From: JAGZHZ01 sp965150505
GTDB lineage: Bacteria > Bacillota > Clostridia > Lachnospirales > Lachnospiraceae
Assembly: GCA_965150505.1 (NCBI GenBank)
Contig: CBCTVZ010000072.1
Span: forward strand, 1 to 11,177
Length of the DNA stretch: 11,177 nucleotides
Reading direction: 5' to 3'
Part shown: in pieces, positions 1 through 6,111 of the stretch
How positions within the stretch are numbered: position 1 is the first letter of the stretch
How the letters are laid out: every line of letters starts with the position of its first letter
Translations under genes and position numbers: made by a program
Notes under the pieces: model-generated
Told to the model about the DNA's origin: nothing
Databases searched by the model: none
Seen by the model: only the letters and a program-made list of their open reading frames with translations

Positions 1-551
1 ACAGCATTCAAAATACTCTCTCTTGACAGTACAATATTTTCATTTTCAATAAAATAAAGCAATAAATCATATTCTTTTGGTGTCATGATCAAAGCTTCTC
101 CATCCAGATATACCTTGCGATATTCTTTTTCAATCAGGAGTTTTCCTCGTTCTATCTTTTCTCCTCTTTTTTTATTATTTCGTCTAAGAAGAGCTTCTAT
201 ATGAGCTTTTAAAACTTTTAATAAAAATGGCTTTGTAATATAGTTATCTGCTCCATTTTCCAGTCCTTCCAGCTGTTCTTCCTCCGACTCTCTTGCAGTC
301 AGCATAATAATCGGTACTTCCGAATACGCTCGAATCTGTTTTAAGACTTCGTATCCATCTACTTTTGGAAGCATTCCATCTAATAAAATTAAATCTATTT
401 TCTGATTATTAGAAAAATAAAGATCAAGCGCCTCCTGTCCATCCTTTGCTGTCATTACCTCAAATCCTGTTGCCTGTAAAAAATCCTCCAATGTCCTGCG
501 TAGCTTTTCATCATCTTCAACTACTAAAATCATATATTTTTCTTTTTCCAT
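1..551 (-). CDS. OmpR/PhoB-family response regulator, 3' end cut by window
   Basis: This is a two-component response regulator: a kinase phosphorylates the receiver domain, and the C-terminal winged helix then binds DNA. I translated 183 complete residues from the ATG at 551; the gene runs off the left edge. Residues about 6-122 form the receiver domain, with the acidic pocket E12-D13-D14, phospho-acceptor D58 (in LILLDGMLP), T85 (IIMLTARE) and K107 (ITKPF). Residues about 134-183 begin a Trans_reg_C winged helix (MTPKEYDLLLYFIEN, then LSRESIL). Family members are about 225-235 residues, so roughly 45 are missing, including the recognition helix. AGGTGA lies just upstream of the ATG; M7 is a less likely alternative start. 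The amidohydrolase gene ends 42 bases upstream with no terminator between, so the two are probably co-transcribed. A partner kinase, if adjacent, lies outside the window. The target genes cannot be inferred. Confidence 0.93.
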   Translation of the reverse strand, partial: MEKEKYMILVVEDDEKLRRTLEDFLQATGFEVMTAKDGQEALDLYFSNNQKIDLILLDGMLPKVDGYEVLKQIRAYSEVPIIMLTARESEEEQLEGLENGADNYITKPFLLKVLKAHIEALLRRNNKKRGEKIERGKLLIEKEYRKVYLDGEALIMTPKEYDLLLYFIENENIVLSRESILNA

Positions 552-593
552 CTGTCACCTTTCTCCCATTTTTCACACCAGATCTATTCCCAT

Positions 594-1466
594 TTATGCT
601 CGTTTAAACTTTATTTGAATCTGCTTTTCTCCCTCTAACAGCCGTAGCTTCATCTTCTCGTTCTCTTCCCCAATGATCTCCTGAAAATAATTCCACTCAT
701 CATAAATTCCCTGACCGTGAAAAACGTGATATGCCCCTGCATCACTTCCCAATGCCATGATTACGCCTCGATCCCACGCTTTTTTGATCTGTTCGGCATT
801 CATCGCATAGATTCTTTGAATCACCGTATCCTCATATCGACCGCTTCCTTCTAAATTTTTCACGGTAGCAATCGTAGGAACCCATACCGTACCATGTTCC
901 CTCATCGCCTCCACAGCTTCTTCTCCGATATAATTCCCATGTTCTATACTGTCAATTCCTTCTTCCGCCGCAATTTTTACGGTCTCATTGCCATTTACAT
1001 GCCCCATTACTGCAAAACCTTCTTCATGTGCAATTTCAATCATCTGATGAATTTCTTCCCTCTCAAGAGCAGCGCTTGTCAAAACGCCGACATCATGAAA
1101 ATCTACAATCCCCGTCAGCATGATTTTGATAAAATCTCCCTTTTGTCTCTTTACCTCTTTTACGAGCATTTTATACTCTTCCATATCGGAAAAGCCTCTT
1201 CCTACAATTTTTCCATAATGCCCCTGCTTATGAATGGCAAAAATCGGAGTTCTGTAATCGATGCCATATTCTGGGGCGATCTCTTTTGCCTTTTTTGAAA
1301 CACCTAAGGCATCTCCCCCATCCCGCAAAAATAAAACGTCTCTCTCTTTATATATTTCCAAGTATGCTCTGACAGCATCCTCCTGAACACCTTTCTCATG
1401 AATTGACACTGCTTCTTTATAATTCTTACCATCCATAATTAGATGAGCATGACATTCTCCAAACAC
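594..1466 (-). CDS. Metal-dependent amidohydrolase (imidazolonepropionase-like), short N-terminus
   Basis: This 290-residue cytosolic hydrolase has an amidohydrolase TIM-barrel metal site. The metal ligands are visible in order: H6 and H8 (CHAHL), K114 in FIKIMLTG as the likely carbamylated bridging lysine, H156 (MGHVNG), H176 (SIEHG) and D242 (GSDAG). The substrate is unknown; the family hydrolyses C-N bonds in cyclic amides, prolidase-type dipeptides and related compounds. The protein lacks the roughly 50-residue N-terminal strand region and the C-terminal ADLVVL-type segment that build the usual beta-sandwich domain. The start is GTG at 1464-1466: an in-frame TAG lies 11 codons upstream and there is no in-frame ATG before the HxH motif. 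The ribosome site is weak and purine-rich (AAAGAAGA). All metal ligands are intact, so I read this as a naturally short subgroup and not a pseudogene. It is first in a likely operon with the response regulator. Confidence 0.85.
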   Translation of the reverse strand: MFGECHAHLIMDGKNYKEAVSIHEKGVQEDAVRAYLEIYKERDVLFLRDGGDALGVSKKAKEIAPEYGIDYRTPIFAIHKQGHYGKIVGRGFSDMEEYKMLVKEVKRQKGDFIKIMLTGIVDFHDVGVLTSAALEREEIHQMIEIAHEEGFAVMGHVNGNETVKIAAEEGIDSIEHGNYIGEEAVEAMREHGTVWVPTIATVKNLEGSGRYEDTVIQRIYAMNAEQIKKAWDRGVIMALGSDAGAYHVFHGQGIYDEWNYFQEIIGEENEKMKLRLLEGEKQIQIKFKRA

Positions 1467-1498
1467 TTTTCCATCTTCTTTCTTCTTTACTTCATTCT

Positions 1499-1536
1499 AT
1501 TCTTATGTGAATGATTCCGACTTACAAAAATCGGAA
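1499..1536 (-). promoter_or_regulatory. Possible weak promoter overlapped by a dyad, ahead of the amidohydrolase
   Basis: An inverted repeat TTCCGA-10 nt-TCGGAA occupies 1515-1536. On the minus strand its spacer includes TTGTAA (1522-1527, four of six matches to a -35 box). A 17-base gap leads to AAGAAT (1499-1504, four of six matches to a -10 box). A start near 1492 would leave a leader of about 26 bases. The dyad could be an operator covering the -35 box, or a small leader hairpin if transcription starts further upstream. No T-run follows it, so it is not a terminator. The dyad is seen directly; its role is inference. Confidence 0.3.
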
Positions 1537-1608
1537 CTTCTTGCTTAAAAACAAAAAAATTTCTATCATTAATAAATCTTCTTACATCCCTTTTATTTTA
1601 TCACAAAT

Positions 1609-1669
1609 CAAAAAAAGATCTATATTCTTTTCATCTTTCAAAATCATGATACCGAATATAGATCTTTTT
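1609..1669 (-). terminator. Intrinsic terminator after the nrdD-HAD operon
   Basis: A 16-base perfect inverted repeat (arms 1612-1627 and 1654-1669, core GATCTATATTC) begins 10 bases after the HAD stop codon. On the minus strand it runs into seven T residues (1610-1616, partly shared with the stem). The stem is AT-rich and the loop, at 26 bases, is unusually long. Position and T-run support termination of the phosphatase transcript. The plus-strand side also carries Ts, but no plus-strand gene needs it. Confidence 0.8.
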
Positions 1670-1679
1670 AAAAATTTTT

Positions 1680-2351
1680 TTATAAATTGTTATCAGACAG
1701 CAGCATCTTCTCCAGTTCTTCCACTGTTTCCGCTACCATAATCGCTCCTGCTTTTTCAAGTTCTCCTTCTTCTGCATAACCAAATCGAACTCCGATTCCA
1801 TCAAGTCCACAATTTTTAGCCCCTAAGATATCATGTTTTCTGTCTCCAATCATGACAGCCTCTTTAGAACCTTTCTCAAGCCCGAGACGTTTTAATGTTT
1901 CCAGAATAACCTCGTCCTTCTTATCTCTCGTTCCATCTAGTTCGCTTCCAACGACAACAGAAAAATAAGAGTCTAACTCATACTTTTTTAAAATCTGTTC
2001 CGCAAACACCCACGGTTTTGAGGTGGACAATGCCATAATTTTGCCTGCTTCCTTCAATTTTTTCAACATCGGAATAATTCCAGACAAGACGCTGTTTTCA
2101 AATTTTCCAACGGTAGAAAATCGTTCTCTATATTTCACAATCGCCTTTTCCGCATCGGCTTCGCTCATCCCATAATATTTCTGAAAGGACTCTCTAAGCG
2201 GCGGCCCGATAAAACAGATCAGATCATTTTGATCTTCTACCTCTATCCCAAAACTACGTAAGGCATACTGCACACATCGCGTAATTCCTTCTTTTGGATC
2301 TGTCAGTGTGCCATCCAGATCAAACAACAAATACTTGTACTGCTTTTTCAT
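1680..2351 (-). CDS. HAD-superfamily phosphatase, Gph/phosphoglycolate-phosphatase-like
   Basis: This is a 223-residue cytosolic HAD phosphatase that uses an aspartyl-phosphate intermediate and Mg2+. Motif I is D11-L-D13-G-T, motif II is in ALSTSKP (T110), the motif III lysine is in KKDEVI (K145), and motif IV is GDRKHD (D170, D174), followed by GAKNCG. The FIGPPLRESF segment and the alpha-helical cap (about residues 15-85) place it with Gph/PGMB-type hydrolases. Phosphoglycolate, sugar phosphates or nucleotide monophosphates are all possible substrates, and the sequence does not decide. I chose the ATG at 2351 over the in-frame GTG at 2357 because AAGGGGA sits 8 bases before the ATG but only 2 before the GTG. 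The gene starts 15 bases after the nrdD stop and its ribosome site abuts that stop, so it is co-transcribed with nrdD. Confidence 0.9.
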   Translation of the reverse strand: MKKQYKYLLFDLDGTLTDPKEGITRCVQYALRSFGIEVEDQNDLICFIGPPLRESFQKYYGMSEADAEKAIVKYRERFSTVGKFENSVLSGIIPMLKKLKEAGKIMALSTSKPWVFAEQILKKYELDSYFSVVVGSELDGTRDKKDEVILETLKRLGLEKGSKEAVMIGDRKHDILGAKNCGLDGIGVRFGYAEEGELEKAGAIMVAETVEELEKMLLSDNNL

Positions 2352-2366
2352 GGTCACAGTCCCCTT

Positions 2367-4499
2367 CTACATTGATTTTCTCTCTGCAATCTCAGCCATT
2401 TTGGCTTCATTTAATCGTGTATCACCATGGACACGGCTGTAAGACAGATATCCATTCATACGATCAATTTTGGTCAGATTTTTTGAACCGCATACAGGAC
2501 ATACATCCATCTCCAGTTCTTGATGACCGCAGTCATCACAGTATGCCAGAGATAAATTTACACCTTCATAATATCCAAGGGCCATCGCTCTTCGGATCAG
2601 ACTCTTAATCGCTTCAATGTTGTAATCAATCGGATAACGCACATACTGAATTTTTCCGCCATTGCACAGTTCCCAGAATCTTCCTTCCAAATCCTGCTTT
2701 TCGATTGGAGTCAAATTTTCTGTCACATGACAGTGGAAACTGTTGCTTACATATGGGCGATCTGATACATTTTCCACAATTCCAAATTTCTTTCTGAACT
2801 GTTCTACTTGAAGACCGCATAAACTTTCTGCTGGCGTTCCATAAATTGCATACAGATGACCGTCTTCCTCTTTAAACTGCGTTACCTTTTTATTGATATA
2901 AGTCAGCACATCAAGCGCAAACTGACCATCTTCTGCAATCGATTTTCCATTGTACAGCTCTTGCAGTTCATTTAAAGCAGTGATTCCAAATGATGCCGTC
3001 ATCGGCTTTAAAAGAGGTTTGATTTTCTCTGAAGGTTTCAGATGTCCGCCATAAAAACCGCCCTCACAGTAAGCAAGCGGGTTTGTGGATGCTTTCATCT
3101 CTCCCAAATACTCATAGGTACGGATATGCAAATTTCGGATCATCTCCAAATAATAATCAAGGACTTCATAAAAGTCTCTGCTTTCTGATCTCGATTTTGC
3201 TAGAATCATTGGAAGATGAAGACTGACTGCTCCTATGTTAAATCGACCTACAAAAACAGGGTAATCCTGATCGTCAGCTGGATACATACCGCCTCTTTCA
3301 TACCATGGACTTAAAAATGCACGACATCCCATAGGACTGATTACTTTGCCATATCGCTTATACATACTGGCAATATATCCCTTTCCGCTCATCGATAACC
3401 AGTCTGGGTACATGGTCTTTGCAGAACACTGAACGCCTTCTTCAAAGACATCCTCATTGATTTTTCCAGCTCCATGGATATTTTCATCATATAAAAATAC
3501 AATTTTCGGGAACAGCACCGGTTTTCTGTTGTTTGGTTTTCCCTGACCTTTTCTGTGAACCTGAAGCAATGAGATGGATGCCATTTTTTCAAATTTGGAT
3601 GTGCCAAGACCAAGTGTCACAGTCACAAAAGGGTAATCTCCTCTTGAAGAACCAACTGTATTTAACTTATATTCGATTCCCTGCCATCCCTGTTCAAAAT
3701 CTCGTCTGATTTTATCATTCGCATACTGCTCTGCCTGCTCTTCATATCCTTCCCATTCTGGTTTTCCATATTTTTTAAATTCTTCCACATAGCGGTTGTA
3801 ACTTTTTTCTGCATATGGAGCAAGCACCTTATCTACCTCCGGAACAGTAAAACCGCCATACTGTTGTGCTGCAGTGCTTAAAATAATATCACCCATTACA
3901 TCAAACGCTGTATCCAGTGATTTCGGTTCATTATACCAGACATTGCCCATCTCAAATCCGCCTTTTAAGACGTTTGCAATGTCAAACAGACAACAGTTCA
4001 TCGTATCCAAACGCGCTGACTGATCATGAATATAAATATATCCATCTTTACATGCCTGAAGTTCACTGCGCGTCATAAAAAATTTACGGTACAGATTTTT
4101 ATTCAGCTCATTAAAAATCAAACTTCTCTTTGTGGCAACAAGAGCGCTGTCTGTATTTGCATTGCTCTTGTCTCCAATATAACGGATTGACTGACTTTTT
4201 GTGTATACGTCATCCATCATATGAATAAAGTCTTGTTTATAATTGCGATAATCGCGATAGCTCTTTGCCACATTTGGATTGACATGTTCCAGAGCGCCTT
4301 CCACTATATTGTGCATTTCAGGGATCGAAATTCCCTCTTTTTGCATTCGTTCTGCACGTTCCTTGGCAAATGTACAGATATACTCAATCTCATCATCTGA
4401 AAATTTGTATAAGATACGTGCGGCTGACTTATTGACCGCTGCAATAATCTTTTCTATATTAAATTCCTCTCTCGTCCCATCTTTTTTGATTACATACAT
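2367..4499 (-). CDS. nrdD: Anaerobic (class III) ribonucleoside-triphosphate reductase
   Basis: NrdD reduces ribonucleoside triphosphates to dNTPs in the absence of oxygen, using a glycyl radical installed by the radical-SAM activase NrdG. The 710 residues are full length. An ATP-cone allosteric domain covers about residues 1-90 (starting VIKKDGTREEFNIEK). The catalytic barrel includes C392 in SPMGCRAF, the likely thiyl-radical cysteine, and the C169-C170 pair, which is in the region of the second active-site cysteine in the phage T4 enzyme. The C-terminal zinc site is C654-x2-C657 and C667-x2-C670. The glycyl-radical loop is RMNGYL with G683. The ATG at 4499 has AAAGGAG 9 bases upstream. nrdG is usually next door but is absent here; a HAD phosphatase follows instead. 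The gene has its own promoter at 4573-4601. Confidence 0.98.
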   Translation of the reverse strand: MYVIKKDGTREEFNIEKIIAAVNKSAARILYKFSDDEIEYICTFAKERAERMQKEGISIPEMHNIVEGALEHVNPNVAKSYRDYRNYKQDFIHMMDDVYTKSQSIRYIGDKSNANTDSALVATKRSLIFNELNKNLYRKFFMTRSELQACKDGYIYIHDQSARLDTMNCCLFDIANVLKGGFEMGNVWYNEPKSLDTAFDVMGDIILSTAAQQYGGFTVPEVDKVLAPYAEKSYNRYVEEFKKYGKPEWEGYEEQAEQYANDKIRRDFEQGWQGIEYKLNTVGSSRGDYPFVTVTLGLGTSKFEKMASISLLQVHRKGQGKPNNRKPVLFPKIVFLYDENIHGAGKINEDVFEEGVQCSAKTMYPDWLSMSGKGYIASMYKRYGKVISPMGCRAFLSPWYERGGMYPADDQDYPVFVGRFNIGAVSLHLPMILAKSRSESRDFYEVLDYYLEMIRNLHIRTYEYLGEMKASTNPLAYCEGGFYGGHLKPSEKIKPLLKPMTASFGITALNELQELYNGKSIAEDGQFALDVLTYINKKVTQFKEEDGHLYAIYGTPAESLCGLQVEQFRKKFGIVENVSDRPYVSNSFHCHVTENLTPIEKQDLEGRFWELCNGGKIQYVRYPIDYNIEAIKSLIRRAMALGYYEGVNLSLAYCDDCGHQELEMDVCPVCGSKNLTKIDRMNGYLSYSRVHGDTRLNEAKMAEIAERKSM

Positions 4500-4572
4500 T
4501 GTAGCTTTCTCCTTTACCAGATGTTGTATCTATTTTTTATATATCGTTGATTTTTAACAACATGTAGATCCT

Positions 4573-4601
4573 AGTATATACCTAAATTCTTGTTTCGTAA
4601 A
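4573..4601 (-). promoter_or_regulatory. SigA-type promoter for nrdD
   Basis: TTTACG (4596-4601, four of six matches) and TATACT (4573-4578, five of six) are separated by 17 bases on the minus strand, giving a start near 4566 and a leader of about 66 bases. It sits just beyond the MATE stop codon. No clear terminator separates MATE from nrdD, so some read-through from MATE is possible. The 8-base palindrome GTATATAC overlaps the -10 box, but I could not make a convincing NrdR box from it. Confidence 0.6.
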
Positions 4602-4619
4602 GAGGAATTTTTTATACGA

Positions 4620-5981
4620 TTATCTCGTAATATTCCGAACCCACTTTCCGGTACGGTACCGCCAGGTGCTGAACGGTATTTTTAAAAGCTCATCACTCAT
4701 CAAGATCAGATATACTACAAGCGGCGGAAGTTTCAGCCAGAACGCTGAGATCGAACCCACCACAAGGCAGAATCCCCAAAGCATACCGACATCTATAAGC
4801 AATCCAAATTTTGTATCGCCTCCTGCCCTGAAAATTCCAACAATCATTGTGCAGTTATATGACTGCGCTAGCGCAAAGTATGCCATCACAAACATCATTA
4901 CTGTCAGATAACTCTTTGCCTGATCGCTCAAATTCATATTTGCCTTTACAAATGGAGAGATCAGTAAAATTAATGCGCCTCCTGCTGCTCCAATGATGAT
5001 CGCAAGTCTGATAAATCGCTTACTGTAAACGCGTGCAAAGTTTTCTTTTCCCTCTCCAATCGCTTTTCCAATGACAATCGCAGTTGCATTGGACAGTCCA
5101 AAACAGATTACCATTGCCAACTGACGCACAACCTGCGCCACAGAATTTGCCGCAACCATAGAACTTCCCAGATGTCCGATTACTGCTGTCAGCATAGATG
5201 TGCCAGTTCCCCATAGTAATTCATTGATCAGTACAGGCATTGCAAACACTAAAAAATCTTTTTGAAGCTTTTTATCTTTTACAAATAAGTCCTTCATTTG
5301 GAATCGAACTTCTTTGTTTTTAAACTTAGCATACCACATCACAATCACAAATTCTGTGACTCTTGCAACAAGTGTTCCGATTGCTGCTCCACGGATTCCA
5401 AGCGCCGGACAGCCAAATAATCCGAAAATAAAAATACTGTTTAAAACAATATTGACAATTAAAGAGACAGAGTATACAACGGTCGAGATAATAACTCGCT
5501 CTACGCTTCTCATCAAATTTAGATAAACCATGGTGATTGCCGTAAAAATATAAGAAATGCCAACAATCTTTAAGTAAGAAACGCCTGCTTCAATTACCTC
5601 TGGTTCTGATGTGAAAATTTTCATGATTGGATATGGAATGGTATAAACTGCCACTGTAAACAATATACCGACAAAAATTGCAATCCTCATTGCCATTCCC
5701 AATACTTTTTCTATCGTTCTCGTATCTCTTTTTCCCCAATACTGGGCTGTCAGAACTGCCGCGCCAGATGTCAGTCCAAAAAAAATCAGGGACATAATAA
5801 ACATGACCTGACCTGCCAGTGAAGAAGCAGACAAAGCCGTCTCTCCCACTTTTCCAAGCATGATAACATCTGCTGACTGAACGCCCACATTAATTAAATT
5901 TTGCAGCGCCATCGGCAGTACAAGAGTACAGACCATTCGATAAAATTGTTTCTTTTCTTTTTTGCTGTTTAATTCTGTCAT
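4620..5981 (-). CDS. MATE-family multidrug/metabolite efflux transporter
   Basis: This is a 453-residue inner-membrane antiporter of the MATE (NorM/DinF-like) family, expected to export cationic drugs or metabolites in exchange for Na+ or H+. Hydrophobic segments along the whole length fit the family's 12 helices in two six-helix halves. The first half includes residues 16-40, 55-80, 98-118, 137-158, 165-190 and 197-219; the second half follows the hydrophilic linker at 220-240. Family signatures are AQYWGKRD (79-86), LMRS (156-159) and the late GIFRAGGDT (382-390). The length is normal. The ATG at 5981 is preceded by a GA-rich stretch, and the best AGGA lies about 13 bases away, so initiation may be modest. 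An unusual promoter-hairpin leader precedes it (6029-6111). The substrate cannot be told from the sequence, and no local regulator gene of a known drug-response type is present. Confidence 0.95.
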   Translation of the reverse strand: MTELNSKKEKKQFYRMVCTLVLPMALQNLINVGVQSADVIMLGKVGETALSASSLAGQVMFIMSLIFFGLTSGAAVLTAQYWGKRDTRTIEKVLGMAMRIAIFVGILFTVAVYTIPYPIMKIFTSEPEVIEAGVSYLKIVGISYIFTAITMVYLNLMRSVERVIISTVVYSVSLIVNIVLNSIFIFGLFGCPALGIRGAAIGTLVARVTEFVIVMWYAKFKNKEVRFQMKDLFVKDKKLQKDFLVFAMPVLINELLWGTGTSMLTAVIGHLGSSMVAANSVAQVVRQLAMVICFGLSNATAIVIGKAIGEGKENFARVYSKRFIRLAIIIGAAGGALILLISPFVKANMNLSDQAKSYLTVMMFVMAYFALAQSYNCTMIVGIFRAGGDTKFGLLIDVGMLWGFCLVVGSISAFWLKLPPLVVYLILMSDELLKIPFSTWRYRTGKWVRNITR

Positions 5982-6028
5982 TCTCTTTTCTGTGTCCTTC
6001 CCTTTCCTACTGTATTTTGAAATTTTTA

Positions 6029-6046
6029 CAACAGAAAAGACTGCTG
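6029..6046 (-). promoter_or_regulatory. Alternative (antiterminator-like) hairpin in the MATE leader
   Basis: On the minus strand CAGCAG (6041-6046) can pair with CTGTTG (6029-6034) across a six-base loop TCTTTT. The same CAGCAG is needed for the terminator stem, where it pairs with an identical upstream copy of CTGTTG (6062-6067). The two hairpins are therefore mutually exclusive. The pairing is seen in the sequence; a switching role is inference, and the terminator form is clearly the more stable one. Confidence 0.35.
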
Positions 6047-6073
6047 CCAGTTTATCTGGCTCAACAGCCTTTT
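6035..6073 (-). terminator. Intrinsic terminator after the deacetylase / attenuator before MATE
   Basis: On the minus strand an 11-base-pair outer stem (6063-6073 with 6035-6045, including two G-U pairs) and a 5-base-pair inner stem GCCAG/CTGGC are joined by a two-base bulge. The loop is ATAAA. A broken T-run, TTTTCTGTTGT, follows. It terminates the deacetylase transcript. Because a perfect promoter starts transcription only about 3 bases upstream of this hairpin, it also forms the very 5' end of any MATE transcript from that promoter. Confidence 0.85.
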
Positions 6074-6082
6074 CTTTTTGAT

Positions 6083-6111
6083 ATTATATTTTTTTCCACA
6101 TCGTCTGTCAA
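6083..6111 (-). promoter_or_regulatory. Perfect-consensus SigA promoter upstream of MATE
   Basis: TTGACA (6106-6111) and TATAAT (6083-6088) are separated by exactly 17 bases on the minus strand, six of six matches at both boxes. The -35 box overlaps the deacetylase stop codon TGA (6108-6110). The predicted start is near 6076, just before the hairpin that begins at 6073. Transcripts would therefore either end after roughly 45-50 bases or read on into the MATE gene. Confidence 0.8.

Noticed and set aside
894..1298. Plus-strand ORF opposite the amidohydrolase, and similar plus-strand ORFs opposite nrdD, MATE, the deacetylase and dapL
   Set aside because: They lie antisense inside confident genes, have no ribosome sites and their translations look like reverse-frame noise rich in His, Phe, Leu and Ser.
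2352..2357. GTG at 2357 as the HAD phosphatase start
   Set aside because: It would sit only 2 bases from the ribosome site; the ATG two codons later has normal spacing and matches the family start.
4500..4619. NrdR boxes upstream of nrdD
   Set aside because: There is an 8-base palindrome at the -10 box and some AT-rich patches, but no pair of 16-base boxes close to the NrdR consensus.
6029..6076. A known riboswitch (guanidine, preQ1, T-box or similar) ahead of MATE
   Set aside because: The leader is too short and shows none of the conserved bases of those classes; only simple hairpins are visible.
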